A stretch of 64,000 nt of DNA from Delphinapterus leucas (Eukaryota > Chordata > Mammalia > Artiodactyla > Monodontidae): the NCBI RefSeq assembly GCF_002288925.2, contig NW_022098069.1:71280099-71344098 (forward strand), written 5' to 3'. Position numbers and translations under genes: made by a program. Below the pieces are notes generated by a model. The model was not told where the DNA came from, did not search any database, and worked only from the letters and a program-made list of their open reading frames with translations. Each line of letters starts with the position of its first letter. Within the stretch, counting starts at the first letter, position 1. Below are positions 31,573 through 43,110 of this stretch, piece by piece.

Positions 31573-32010
31573 AGCTTCAGCATCATTTTGGGAATGACCC
31601 TCTATCATTTGGGCATTGACCTTTAGAACAGGCTAAATGAAACTAAACCAACAGCTATGTATCTAATAATATGTCACCAAGGGACCAAGGGGTGAAAATA
31701 TGATTGATACTTCTTCCCTTTATCCAAACAACTTACCTGCAGCATTCATGCTTCCAACCCTTAAAACCTTAGATACTGCTGAGTTTAAGGTGTTGGTTCT
31801 CAAGGTGGTGAACACTGCCAACTGTGGAGCACAATAATTGAAGCTATGGTTATCATCTGATTGCTTTGGCCTCCTCATGCAACCCTTGGTTAAAGGACAC
31901 GGTAGCTGATGCGTGGTCCCACTTTTAGGCAGATACTTCACACAGGCTTTCTGTACTGTTCTCAGGAGGTTCTAGCAGAATTGTGGCCCTATAATCTACT
32001 GTGGAGAATT
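31573..32010 (+). pseudogene. ERV-L pol remnant, 3' part
   Basis: Continuation of the ERV-L-like sequence after the hAT element. Landmarks are GGCTAAATGAAACTAAACC, AACTTACCTGCAGCATTCATG, AAACCTTAGATACTGCTG and TTTGGCCTCCTCATGCAACC. In relatives this lies downstream of the integrase core, toward the 3' end of pol. Sequence between the two parts is missing compared with what I remember of the family, so a deletion probably accompanied or followed the transposon insertion. Stops and frameshifts are frequent and no protein is encoded. Confidence 0.6.
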
Positions 32011-32149
32011 GGATAATTTCCACTTACATTGACATTTCTGCTATCCCAGTATCAGTCTCCCTGATTGTTCAACCCTGCTGTTTGGGCTGACCTCCAAAAT
32101 AAACTACCTGAATAAACATTTTACCTCGGCTTCTACTTAGTAAAAAAAC

Positions 32150-33000
32150 TAAGCTAAGAAAACTAATATACTAATAATGCCTAGAGTTTAATATAAAAGT
32201 GTTTACAAAGATAATGAGAAAAGACATAAACAAATTATAACATGAAATTTGGAAACTTATAAGACATACATTCTTAAAAAACTAAAGAAGAAATTGACCT
32301 CCTGATCTTTTATACCTGGGAAAGGATTGATTGAATTATTCATTTAAAATTCTTCCATGAGAGGAAAAACAAAATCAAAACAGAAACAGCCTGTCTGGGT
32401 CTGTCAAAATATTAAGAATATTTTTGAAGAGTCTGTCAAAATATTAAGAAAGAAGTAGAAAGAATACAAAGAAAGGGTATATTTTTCAAATTTGTTAAAC
32501 GAGTTGGTAAAACCCTGACAGCAAAACCATACAAAGTTCTCTTAACCAGTTTCTTTTAACCAAGTACTTTGATTACTAGTATAACTTTCTATATCAGCAT
32601 ATTAAGGAGAAAAAAAATCATGTGCTTATTTCAGTAGATTCAGCAAAAGCATGGATAAATTTCAACGCCTATTCATCACAGAGAGTTGATATAAGATTAC
32701 AAATAAAAGGGAAACTTCTTGAACTTATAAAGGATAATTACTGAAAACCTAAAGCAAATATAACACTCAATTGAACTGATAAAACATTTAAAGCATTGTC
32801 TTTAAAGTCATAAATATGTGTGCCCACTATCCCCAATTTTATTCAACATAGTACTTTAGGTTTCAGAGAACATAACAATAGGCACAAAAAAGATACAAAA
32901 TAAATGGGTATAGATAAAGAAACAAACTAATATTTTTAATTGATGTGATATATTTAGAAAGCCAAAATAGTCCCCCAAAACTTATCAGATTTACTACTGT
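32150..33000 (+). mobile_element. Ancient L1 fragment (reverse-transcriptase region)
   Basis: Diverged ORF2 reverse-transcriptase DNA in plus orientation. TTTCAGTAGATTCAGCAAAAG corresponds to motif A, CCCAATTTTATTCAACATAG follows motif B, and ACATAACAATAGGCACAAAA with AGAAAGCCAAAATAGTCCCC lie further on. No open frame remains. Same strand as the ancient L1 at 27558-30390, and possibly its continuation. Confidence 0.72.
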
Positions 33001-33599
33001 ATTTTAGCCAGTATATTTATTATGTTTATTATTGTAAATTATTATCAATGATTCTGCATTTTACGTTTAATTTTATTAAAATGTATACTATTAGTCAATG
33101 TCATCCAGAATATAATTGCTTTCCAGAACTTATATTTATGGTGTAAATAAAATATTATATAATGCCTTTCATCATTTTAGCATGTACACATGTTATTTTT
33201 CTGAAAAATCAAGTCTTTTTCTGCCACTGCCTTAAGGATTCTTCTTATAAAACAAGGATTTATAGTGTTGAATGAGAAAAGACGTTATTCATCTTATTGA
33301 ACAGTAATTATGAATATCAAAGAGAGAGTCACCAACAAGCCTTTTAAGAAACATAGCAAGATTCAATAATTTTTTAAATGTATCATAAGTAAAAATCATT
33401 TCATATATTGAAAATTCATCACTGTTGTAAATTCTGATGTGATAGTTCTACTAACAATATTTCATAGTATTAAACACAATCAGACATTTTGTTGTCAGGA
33501 GTAAAAATAACATCTCTGCGAATAAGATGCTTGTATTTTGACAATAGTAGGTTATTATATAACAATATCACTGAAGCTTAAAATATATTTATGACTGTT
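33001..33599. other. Unassigned AT-rich intergenic sequence
   Basis: No gene or repeat family is recognised between the L1 fragment and the left duplication of the next SINE. Confidence 0.5.
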
Positions 33600-33612
33600 C
33601 TAAAGTTTTTTT

Positions 33613-33811
33613 GTTTTTGTTTTTGTTTTTTGCGGTACGCAGGCCTCTCACCGTTGTGTGCAGAGCACAGGCTCCGGACGCGCAGGCTCAGCGGCCATGG
33701 CTCACCGGCCCAGCCGCTCCGCGGCATGTGGGATCTTCCCGGACCGGGGCACGAACCCGTGTCCCCTGCATCGGCAGGCGGACTCTCAAACACTGCGCCA
33801 CCAGGGAAGCC
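33613..33811 (-). mobile_element. CHR-2-like SINE, minus strand
   Basis: A GC-rich CHR SINE in reverse, head at the right end (CCAGGGAAGCCC) and T-rich tail (GTTTTTGTTTTTG units) at the left. It is flanked by a 13-bp duplication with one mismatch (CTAAAGTTTTTTT at 33600-33612, CTAAAGTTCTTTT at 33812-33824). The body lacks a few bases around TCACCGTTGTGTGCAGAGC compared with its siblings (deletion in the GAGGCCACAACAG part). Confidence 0.95.
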
Positions 33812-33824
33812 CTAAAGTTCTTTT

Positions 33825-36284
33825 TAATAACTATTATTTTCCTCCTTTATAAAAAAGATTTAGCACTCTTGTACTGAAAACGTAAATGGTGGATTTTGCC
33901 AGGCATCTCCTCTTACCTTTCAAATGATGAACTATTTTACAAAATCAAGGTTTTGTTTTTTTTTTTTTGCAGATATTTTGTAGATAATTGATAGGAAAGG
34001 ATAGTGAGTAAAAGTGAAAAATAAGATTTGGAAGAAAAATGTAAACACAAAAATGCGAGATGAAAGTATTAGAGGAAGAAATTGTGCTGTGTGTTAGAAA
34101 CGCTGTTTTCTCCTCTCCACTCGATGCGTCTTCTAGAAAGCACATCTTCCAACTGGCCTTAGGGATAAAGTTCTGGATGTAAATTACATTCACTTGCGCA
34201 AGAACTTGGCAGATGAAAGCGGGACAGAGGCCATCTTGTGGCAGCCAGCTCACAGAGACCCTGGACTGTGGCCGACTGGGCGCTGCAGCTAATGTTGTCA
34301 CCAGAAGCATGGTGTGAAGGGCAATTGTGGTCTCAGTTGTAGTGACAGCAGCAGCAGTGAGCTGAACACTGAATTGCAAATAGGATTCTGTGGCCTTTAA
34401 CTCAATAATCTAATGGTTATCTCAGCCTCTGATCCTCCAGAACCTTTTAATGTATTTCTATACACTTACTTTCCTTGTTATATCTGGAGCTAGTATCCAT
34501 TTCCTCTGCTAATTCCTGGCTGATTTAGGGAGAGGGTGACATCCTTCTGGTTGCTTAATTTCTCTTCATGTTAAGTACTCATGGCTCATCTACTCTCTCA
34601 CTGAAACTGGGGTACCCTTTTTTAATTGAGGATGGTCTTTCTTTCTCAATAATGTAATGTATTTATTTATTGGAGAATGCTTCAGCTAATGCTTAATTCT
34701 ACACTTCTGCAGCTTCCTAAAATTATAACTTTGTTGTTCTTATGTAAATGCAACTAGATACAAAGCCCAATTTAGGTAAAAAGGAAGGCAGTAATAGGCA
34801 TCAAATCATCTCTTGGTTTGGTGATATGCCAGACTTCAGCACGTGTCTGCCAACTATTCATTTCTCTGTGTGCCATGGCTAATGCATTTGCCAAACGGTC
34901 CAGGTGTCAATTGCTTTACTTATGCTTTGTTGGAAAGGATAAAAAGAAACACACTAGGAAATATTGCCAATTAAGAAAAATAGCTTTTTTAATGGGGGCG
35001 TATAATTTTCTCCTTAAATTCCACTGGGTACTTAGCTTTCAGATTTTCATATGTTTTCCAGATTCAGAGATGATTTTCCAGTTTGGCATGTGCATAGTTT
35101 GGCCACATTTGAATATGTGCATAAGAAAATAAATTTACTGGGCAGATCAATCTTGGTTTCTGCCATATTGTTGTCTCTCTATGGGAAACTGCTCCATCTC
35201 CACCACTGGCTGAGGAAAGCCATGGAGTGGCCCTGGTCAGTACCTCATAATCTGCCCCAAGAGACAGATGTAGTAGGTCTGCTGTGGACAGCTGGCCCAA
35301 TGACAGATAACATAGAGTATTACTAAGGATCTATAAGCTGTCTGGTACTTAACGATCTATCCAAACAAAGATTATGATGATTAGCTTGGCAAATCAGATA
35401 TTCTTTCTTAAGAATTGAACTAGTCCAGTCCATTAGTAGTTGGAAAACTGAGAAGACCAACAAATTGAAGCAGCGGAAGTTGAAGAACTAAGCTTGCTCA
35501 ATTTTTTTTTTTTAATTTTTGATGGTATGATTTGAAAATGGCTCTTAAAACCACTTAAACAATATAGATTACCAATGAATCACATACTGAATATAGACAT
35601 TGAAAAATATTATTTCATTTGAAATAGGCTTAAGATATTACTCTTGAATTCAGGATTCCAAAAAACCCTTGTGATTTGGTTCCCAATAGTCATAGTACAA
35701 TTTAAATTGCTTCAATTGATTGGCATAAGATCATAATTCCATACCTTGAATCCATCATATTCCCTCAGTTACTCACCTAGATGGTGCATACTAATATAGC
35801 ATTTTCAATCATATGCATAAAGTTTATCTATTGGAAACCATATTTGCATATGTGAAGATATTAAATATAATTTGCATGTATTTAAGTATTTTACATAAAA
35901 TGTATACATGTGTGTATACACAGGCACACAAGAAATGAGCCGGTTTCTGCATTGCTTTTGGTTGTGCCGTGTCTTCATATCATGCCCATAATTCTTAGTA
36001 CCTTGCAGGATACACATTCGATATAGCTCACATTCAAGTTAATTATAGGTTGTGGCATCATTATTATTCAAACAAAATATACTTTATAGAAGTATATACT
36101 TTTTTTCTCTCTGAAAAATATGCCTATTCATTTAAGTGTGTACAACAAAGAGTTATGTGGAAGCCACAGGATTCCTGCCTAGGCTGCCAGATCAGCTTAA
36201 TCAACCCTGGAAGGAAATGGAGTGACAGTTGTCCAAGCTAGATCACACTTACATTCTCATCAAGTCAGTTAATCCTGTTTAACC
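33825..36284. other. Unassigned intergenic sequence
   Basis: No family or exon is confidently recognised. 34080-34380 is less AT-rich and gives a 144-codon minus-strand frame (33945-34379) that shows no domain, runs into a low-complexity lysine end from a poly-T tract, and has no supporting signals. 35140-35330 likewise gives short overlapping frames on both strands. A poly-T run is at 35502-35512. Confidence 0.5.
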
Positions 36285-36545
36285 AACTGTTATTGTGAAG
36301 AGTAGAAAGGATCCCACCTTCTGGCAGCTCACAGTAGGGTTTGAAAAACAAAAACAGATATAAAGAAATATAACCCAATACATGCTATGATACGAATCAA
36401 AATAGAATTACAGACAAATTGCAAAGGCAGAACAAGGGAAGAAAAGATTATTTTTGACTGGCAATATAGGCCAGAGGCTTGGAAGATATGTGACTTGAAT
36501 TTGAGTTTAAAGGATATGGAAGACTTCATTGTTTTAAACTTTGCA
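36285..36545 (-). repeat. L2 LINE fragment, minus strand
   Basis: The order CTTCTGGCAGCTCACAGTAG, ACAAAAACAGATATAAAG, ACATGCTATGATACGAAT, TTATTTTTGACTGGCAATA and GTGACTTGAATTTGAG parallels the L2 3' region read in reverse. It is strongly diverged. Confidence 0.5.
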
Positions 36546-37781
36546 AGCGGATTATGTATTTTAACTCTGCTGACATACACTATTTCAGTCTTCATTTAAC
36601 TTCTTTGTAGTTGGCCTCTTTCCTATACCCTTCGTATATTTATAGATAATCCAAAATTTTACAGCATATCTGTTTTTCACCATATTTCTCCCATTACTAA
36701 TTATCAAATGAATCCCTCTTCATCTGATAATTAGTTTGTAAATTCCAAAAAGAGTTTTAAGACATTTATACCCTGCTTCTTTCATATTTTTTCATGGTTC
36801 ACTTCATGTTTTTGGTAGAAAACATTATTCTAATTTCCTCTAATTTACTATTAATAAAAAGACCCATATACCAAGCAATTTGTACATAGCTTTCAGTCCC
36901 AACTTTGATAAGTTATATTTGATTCACAATTTCTAGACCCCCTTCATGTATGTTCTATACATTTTTTTGCATTTTTTAGTTCAGTATGTTGTTATGAGTC
37001 AAGAATTTTATACTGCTGTAACCTATGCTTATCTGTGGCAAAAAGGAAAAAGAATAGATGCAAAGCAAAAACCAAGATCATTCCAGCCAGTATACTGCCT
37101 TTAATTATTTGATATTTCAGTCAAAAGAGATATAGACCTGAATTTCTCAGATAATTTCCTAAATGAAGCAAAATGTCACACTCTAATATGTGCAGAGAGT
37201 CTGTCACTCTTTGTCTAATTTATTAGATGCCCAATAATTGCACTAGTTCTTCCAAGGTATAATGATGTCATTTAGCTCCTTATTGTTGCAGTACATCAGG
37301 AACAATCATAGAATTATCCTAAACTACATTGAATTGAATTTTAAATCAAATTATGCTGCAAGTTTTATCAAATGCTTGAACTTTAAGAAAAGTTTCTACC
37401 ATATTTTTTATCAATAACTTCAGTTTTATTCATGTATATTCTTTGAGTGTATTTCAGTAAACAGCTCATTGAATATGAGCTGCTTTGGTGTGGAAAGTTA
37501 AATATCCACATTTTGAGGGGTTAGTGGAAATGACTCTGTGCTAACCTTGGTTTGTCAGGACTTGAAATGCTCCTCAGATACAGATAAGATCAGAAAATAA
37601 ACAGGGTTCTGACCATAATCTGACTCACATATAGGCTCAATGAGCCTCCAAACTATTCTGGTATTATTATCCCCGTTTCTGAGTATAATTGAATTTTCTC
37701 AGCAACAGCAGAATCCTCATACAAACTCCCTAAGTGGAGCCACTGCTAAGTCTGCCACCATAAGAAAATTATAAATAAAAG
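36546..37781. other. Unassigned AT-rich intergenic sequence
   Basis: No gene or repeat family is recognised. A weak MIR-like phrase (GGTATTATTATCCCCGTTTC) at about 37660-37680 is too short to call. Confidence 0.5.
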
Positions 37782-37789
37782 ATAAATGA

Positions 37790-38024
37790 GGGCTTCCCTG
37801 GTGGCGCAGTGGTTGAGAGTCCGTCTGCCAACGCAGGCGACACGAATTGGTGCCTGGTCCGGGAAGATCCCACATGCCGCGGAGCGGCTGGGCCCGAGAG
37901 CCATGGCCGCTGAGCCTGCGCGCCTGGAGCCTGTGCTCCACAGAGGGAGAGGCCACAGCAGTGAGAGAGGCCCGCATACCGCAAATAAATAAATAAATAA
38001 ACAAATAAACAAACAAATAAATAA
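37790..38024 (+). mobile_element. CHR-2-like SINE, plus strand, with AAAT/AAAC tail
   Basis: A complete CHR SINE starts at GGGCTTCCCTGGTGGCGCAG. The box B region is changed (GAATTGGTGCC instead of GGGTTCGTGCC), so its Pol III promoter may be weak. The tail from 37983 is a tetranucleotide microsatellite of AAAT and AAAC units. A duplication ATAAATGA at 37782-37789 and 38025-38032 is probable but overlaps the AAAT tail. Confidence 0.93.
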
Positions 38025-38032
38025 ATAAATGA

Positions 38033-39326
38033 AATACTTAGTCTACTTAGAAAAGGAGAGTAAAAAAAAAGAAATAAAGACTATGATTTTAAAAAAATCC
38101 CAAAGTATAAAAATATGACATACGATAAAATATATTATTTTATGGCTATACTATATATAATCTTAAAATAATAATGTTATATTTATGATACTGAGACTTT
38201 ATAAGGTTTTTTTTTTAATTGTTGTTGTACATGCTTTTAGAACAAGAAAAAAAATTCCTGGAAAGAATCTAAAAGTTTAATAGAACATAGGTTAAAACTG
38301 AAAAATAAATAAATAAATAAGAGCTTTCTGTAATAGCTCTATTAAAATTTAGAAAAACTCAGAGGAGATATTTGTGTTTTGTTCAAATTGTACATAACGT
38401 TACACAATGTGAGAAATGATAGGGACCTTAGAGTTCATATAGACGTTTTTAAGGCTTTCAGTGATAGAGGAAAGACTAGCATTATATCTTCTAAATCCCA
38501 GCCCAGTTTTCTTCCCTCACATTATAATGCTCTTCAGGGAAAAAATATAAGGTAGGTCAAAGTTAAAGATATAGAAACAAAATACATATATACATGTATA
38601 GGTATCTGTTTACACATGTACACATGATTGAAATGGTTGTATATAATAGCAGTGGAATTAGAAGCAATTCTATGTGATTAATGGTTAGCAATAGATAATA
38701 CTAATTTGACACCCTGGAAATCCATTCATTCTCCCAAGAGTCATTAAAGCCATTGTGAATGTGAGTGTGTGTATGTGTTTAGGACAATTTGTATTATTTT
38801 ATTTTAATCACTGGATGCATGGTTGATAATTGCCCACATACAAAAAGGCTCAATTATCATGTAATTGCTGATATTTCTATTGAATAGAAGTGATGAAACA
38901 TATATGAGGGTATAAATTCAAATGCTGAGACATATTTCTAAAATTAATCATGACTTTTTGATTTTCCTTATTCATAGATGACTTCCTAGCAAACCAGTTA
39001 TCACAGTAAATTTATAGGACAAAGAACATGGACTCAACAACAGAAGATAATTCTCCAGGCAGTGGTTACTGCTAGTCATTAAGTTTCTTTCAACTGTCAG
39101 AACATATTCATGTGCACCAATATTGTAAACTTCTAAGGAAGGAAACAAGTTTTGACAGTTCTGCTGACATATCTCATCTGATTTAACCAAATATATCAGA
39201 CTAACCAAGTCACTACCTAATTTTTATTTATTTCATTGACATGAAAACTCTTTTATAAATTATATAAATGACTAAACCTATTGAGACTATCCTGGAAAAA
39301 AAGACTGACAATATAGCATTACACTG
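38033..39326. other. Unassigned AT-rich intergenic sequence
   Basis: No gene or repeat family is recognised. Short (AAAT)n at about 38301-38320. Confidence 0.5.
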
Positions 39327-39494
39327 TTTTGATCAATAGGTGATGATGTTTAGAAATAATACCTTCCTTGTTAAATTTCCTATAAATCTAACATGTGACA
39401 TAACTTTTTTGTTCCTAAGATGTAACTTCCTTCCAAAACATAGGACCCAAATTATATTGCATATTTAACCCAATTTTATATTCTATATTTATCC
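39327..39494 (+). repeat. Local duplication, copy A
   Basis: Shares an ordered set of words with 39951-40124: TTTTGATCA, GTGATGATGTTTAGAA, ACATGTGA, ATAACTTT, TGTTCC, AAATTRTATTG and TATTTATATT-like text. Not recognised as a known repeat family. Confidence 0.65.
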
Positions 39495-39730
39495 TTTTCT
39501 TTAGAACAAGCTTGTTATTGAAAATAAGAAGTAAAATAATTGAAATACATTTGTAGATTTATTTCCCCCTCATGCATTAAACATTTTTCAATAAATATTT
39601 TATGATTTTCATTTTTATTTCTACTTTGTAATCCTTTAGTGATAAAATATGCCTTTTCTGTAAAGAAAGAATGTCTTTTCTAAATGTACATTACAAAGCT
39701 AAGTCATACATTCTTTGTTTAAGTTAATCC

Positions 39731-39939
39731 TTTTTTTTTTTTTTTTTGTGGTATGCGGGCCTCTCACTGCTGTGGCCTCTCCCGTTGCGGAGCACAGGCT
39801 CCGGACACGCAGGCTCAGCGGCCATGGCTCACGGGCCCAGCCGCTCCGCGGCATGTGGGATCTTCCCGGACCGGGGCACGAACCCGCGTCCCCTGCATCG
39901 GCAGGTGGACTCTCAACCACTGCGCCACCAGGAAAGCCC
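39731..39939 (-). mobile_element. CHR-2-like SINE, minus strand
   Basis: A GC-rich CHR SINE in reverse with a poly-T run at the left (tail) and head CCAGGAAAGCCC at the right, where siblings read CCAGGGAAGCCC. Flanked by a perfect 10-bp duplication AAGTTAATCC at 39721-39730 and 39940-39949. It sits immediately left of copy B of the local duplication. Confidence 0.95.
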
Positions 39940-39950
39940 AAGTTAATCCA

Positions 39951-40124
39951 TTTTGATCAGTAAGTGATGATGTTTAGAACAATGGTATCTTCTTTGTTGA
40001 TTCCCTCTATATATACATGTGAAATAACTTTAATGTTCCCATGGAGTTTCTTTTCAGATCATAAAATAACACAAATTGTATTGTGTATTAGATCTAATGT
40101 TATTTTACATATTTATATTTTAGG
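39951..40124 (+). repeat. Local duplication, copy B
   Basis: Second copy of the 39327-39494 sequence, about 620 bases downstream and in the same orientation. Many substitutions and small indels separate the copies, so the duplication is old. The SINE between them is younger. Confidence 0.65.
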
Positions 40125-41943
40125 AGCAATTATAAATTATAAATGAAGAGTCCGTTAGAACCAATGAATCAGGGTTTTCCATGATGCACTAATCAAAATG
40201 TAAAAGTAAGAAACTATAACCCAGATTCAGAGGCTCTCAGGGAATTCCCATATTGCTTTTCATTTGATTTTACTTCAAGGGTTATGGTGGTTCAAGACTA
40301 AAAAAACTGTGAATTTGATGGCATTCTTGAAAGTTTTAAAGAGAATAATATACGATAGCTATTTTAAATCACTCTTTCATTATTCATAATTCTAAAGTCA
40401 TAAGAAAGTAGTATTATAGAAGTCTATTAAAAAGACAGTTCTCTTTCATGTTTTTTATCTTTCCAAGAAAAGATTACTGGATATAGGATAAGAAGATATT
40501 TTAAACAATGCATAAACTTTTTAGAATAAATAATTTTGGAGGCAAAAATAAGAGTATACAACAGATGCAAGCTGGAAAAATATCTTTAAATATTAACTTA
40601 AAAGTTTGCTTCAAAATGAGAAATTCAATACACATTTTTACCTTTCTTATTCCAAAATCCTATTGACATAAGAATATAGTACATGTTTCTTCCACTGGGC
40701 CAAGTATTTTATAACAAAAAGAACTGGAATTAAGTTACGTATAAATCAGAAAAAAAGGTATCTTCTGCATAGGAGAAAACTGAGGTAGAGATGGGACTTA
40801 ACTTTTTCTCAGGTAGAGACTCTTTAAGCTTGGAATTTGCTCATCTAAGGCCAAACATGGGGAAAGTAGAAACCAGGAATTTCCTCAAGAATTCTAAGAG
40901 ACCGATGTGAAGGTCATTCATGCCCCAACTATTCTCACCAGGCCTGTGATTGCAAAGCCATTGGCAACAAGATATTGCTCCTAAGCTAATGTCAGGCTAA
41001 GCCCTATTCTTAAAACAACAACAACAAAACCCCATAAACTTAAACTTTCCTAAGGAGGGCCAAGGCACATGTCCTGTGGCCTTTGAGAAATCTTTCTTAT
41101 TTTGGCTTGGGGGTTGTAATGTGAAGTGATGAAGGGAAGTCTACCTGCTTTCTTCTTGCAGTTTATTCTGATATGAAGCTGACCATATGCACATAATAGA
41201 ACTTTCTGTCAGTGCTCCCATTCAAGGGAGGGGAATAGCCAGTGGGTTTGCAAGAATGAAGCAGAGGAAACATAACCTAAGTAGTAACCTTTGGGAAGTA
41301 TGCCTTGTGGGAAGGGTGGGAGATCATGTGATTCTTTCCATTGGCCATAAACAGGTATTATTTTTGTAATCATACTACTAACTCGCATTGGAAGGAGAAG
41401 TACAGAGTATAATTATATTATAAAAACAAAGTGAAATATACCTCTCTTTTTATACATTTTACAATATAAAACATTGACTTTGCAAAATTATCTTCTGCTC
41501 AAAAGCGGCATTTCTCACCTTACAGGCACTGTACATGGATTGCATTTTATAAGTAAGTATGATTTTACTGCCTGGTTACAGCTCTAGTACTGGAAATGCT
41601 GACATACATATTTAGAGTAAATATTTAGAGTATTTTTAAAGTAAGTGCATAGTTTTTCATACAGAGAATGTGCACAATTATGTGCTGAAAACCAACAGAA
41701 AGAACATTTCCTGGCAATTAGGGTCTGATAAAAATAACAGTACAAAAACCATGTTACCTGTGCCAACCAGCTATTTTCAGTATCCCAGGAAATATCTCCT
41801 TATCAGTAGTGACTAGTATAGAAATGTTGGCAAAACAATTTAAACAAGCACATTTATGTGTGTAGTAAGGTTATATTGAAATTACCTGAAATTAAGAAAT
41901 TACCTGAAATGAACTCTGTTAACTTCAGGCTGTCCCTCCACAG
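40125..41943. other. Unassigned AT-rich intergenic sequence
   Basis: No gene or repeat family is recognised. The 60-codon frames in this block have no recognisable domain. Confidence 0.5.
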
Positions 41944-42165
41944 CAGGGCTCTTTCTAACCTCAGCAGGATCAACATTTTGGATCAGGTAGTTCTTTGGTG
42001 TAGGGGGGAGCTGTCCCAAGCATTGTTTAACAGCATCCCGAGTCTCCACCAGGGATGGATGGAGACTATGGATGGAGATGCCATAGTACCCGCCATGTTG
42101 TGACAACCAAAAATGTCTTCAGACATCGTCAGATGTCCCTTGAGCATAGAGAACAATAGTTCCAG
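41944..42165 (-). mobile_element. hAT-Charlie-type non-autonomous MER element
   Basis: CAGGGCTCTTTCTAACCTC, CAACATTTTGGATCAGGTAG, GAGCTGTCCCAAGCATTG, AACAGCATCCCGAGTCTCC, TGTTGTGACAACCAAAAATG and TCAGACATCGTCAGATGTCC follow, in order, a common mammalian non-autonomous hAT element (I think MER3). Strand is relative to the remembered consensus and is nominal. Confidence 0.75.
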
Positions 42166-42723
42166 AGCCTTAAAGAGATCTCTTCATTGTCTTTATTAAA
42201 ATGTGCTCCGTTCTGCCTATGCCCGAGGTTTTTCTTGACTGCAATTTAGATATTTTAGAGGGCCATAGACATTTGCAGAACACAGGTAATCTCTTCCTAA
42301 TCTGGGGCTTTGTGTAGCCAGCTTCTGCATTTCCACGCAGTTATTAAAAGAGACAGAAATAATTCACTATCCTGTTTTAGTTGCCATTGTTATCTATCTA
42401 GGAAAAGTAAGCATAGAGAGAGAGAGGAAATATATTTTTGTCTCTCTCCTCCTCCTAAGCTATGTTATTCAGACCTGTGTGGACCTCAACAGTGACACCC
42501 ATCCATCTACACTTGCCCTGAGAAAGCTCAGAATTCAGTCCTCTGTATATAGGAAATCACTCAATAGTAATATTTTTTCTATCTTTAAATAGGAAAATTT
42601 TGGTGTTTCACTCATTCACAGAATGAGGCATTTTTAAAGGAGGTCGTATTTAAGAGAATTATATTAATAGTGGTTATCATACATATATGTATGCATATAT
42701 ATACATAAATATACATACAACTA
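42166..42723. other. Unassigned intergenic sequence
   Basis: No family recognised. 42670-42720 is a TA/CA-rich low-complexity stretch (ATACATATATGTATGCATA). Confidence 0.5.
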
Positions 42724-42915
42724 GCATTCAAATAATGTTTATTGTTTCACATATTTTTCATATATAAGCTTATTTATTTATCCCTCATAATGAATCTATA
42801 AGATATTATCATTTTTCCCATTTTATAAATGAGAAAACTGAAGCATAAGAGACTAACCAGTGGCACCGATTCAAACCCGGACATTCTGGCTTTAGAATCA
42901 ATGTGCAATGAGCCC
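42724..42915 (-). repeat. MIR SINE, minus strand
   Basis: Clear MIR in reverse: TTATCCCTCATAATGAATC, ATTATCATTTTTCCCATTTT, ATAAATGAGAAAACTGAAGC, ACCGATTCAAACCCGGAC and CTGGCTTTAGAATCAATG. It covers the tRNA-related part and conserved core. The tail-side boundary is approximate. Confidence 0.82.
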
Positions 42916-42964
42916 TCCATTCAGCCTTCCACTGGTTATGCTTCTTCTCAATAGAGAATCTTGA

Positions 42965-43110
42965 TGCCAAACATTGTATTGCCTTTTTTAATCCTCACAA
43001 AAACTTCACAAGGTAAGTATTGTTATTTTCTAAGTATCTGCAGCTCGTTTAAAGATAGAGTGACAAACTGACCAATGTCAAGGCTAAAAACAGAAGCTGT
43101 ATGGCTTTAT
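42965..43110 (-). repeat. Second MIR SINE fragment, minus strand
   Basis: TTTAATCCTCACAAAAACTTC, CAAGGTAAGTATTGTTATT and GACCAATGTCAAGGCTAAAA follow the MIR core read in reverse. Weaker than the copy just upstream. Confidence 0.55.

Noticed and set aside
32399..32450. Direct repeat of GTCTGTCAAAATATTAAGAA, 32 bases apart
   Set aside because: Two AT-rich units inside or near ancient L1 sequence; most likely slippage, with nothing further to support a feature.
33945..34379. 144-codon minus-strand frame (threonine/alanine-rich start)
   Set aside because: No recognisable domain, no splice or promoter context. The C-terminal Lys run comes from a poly-T tract.
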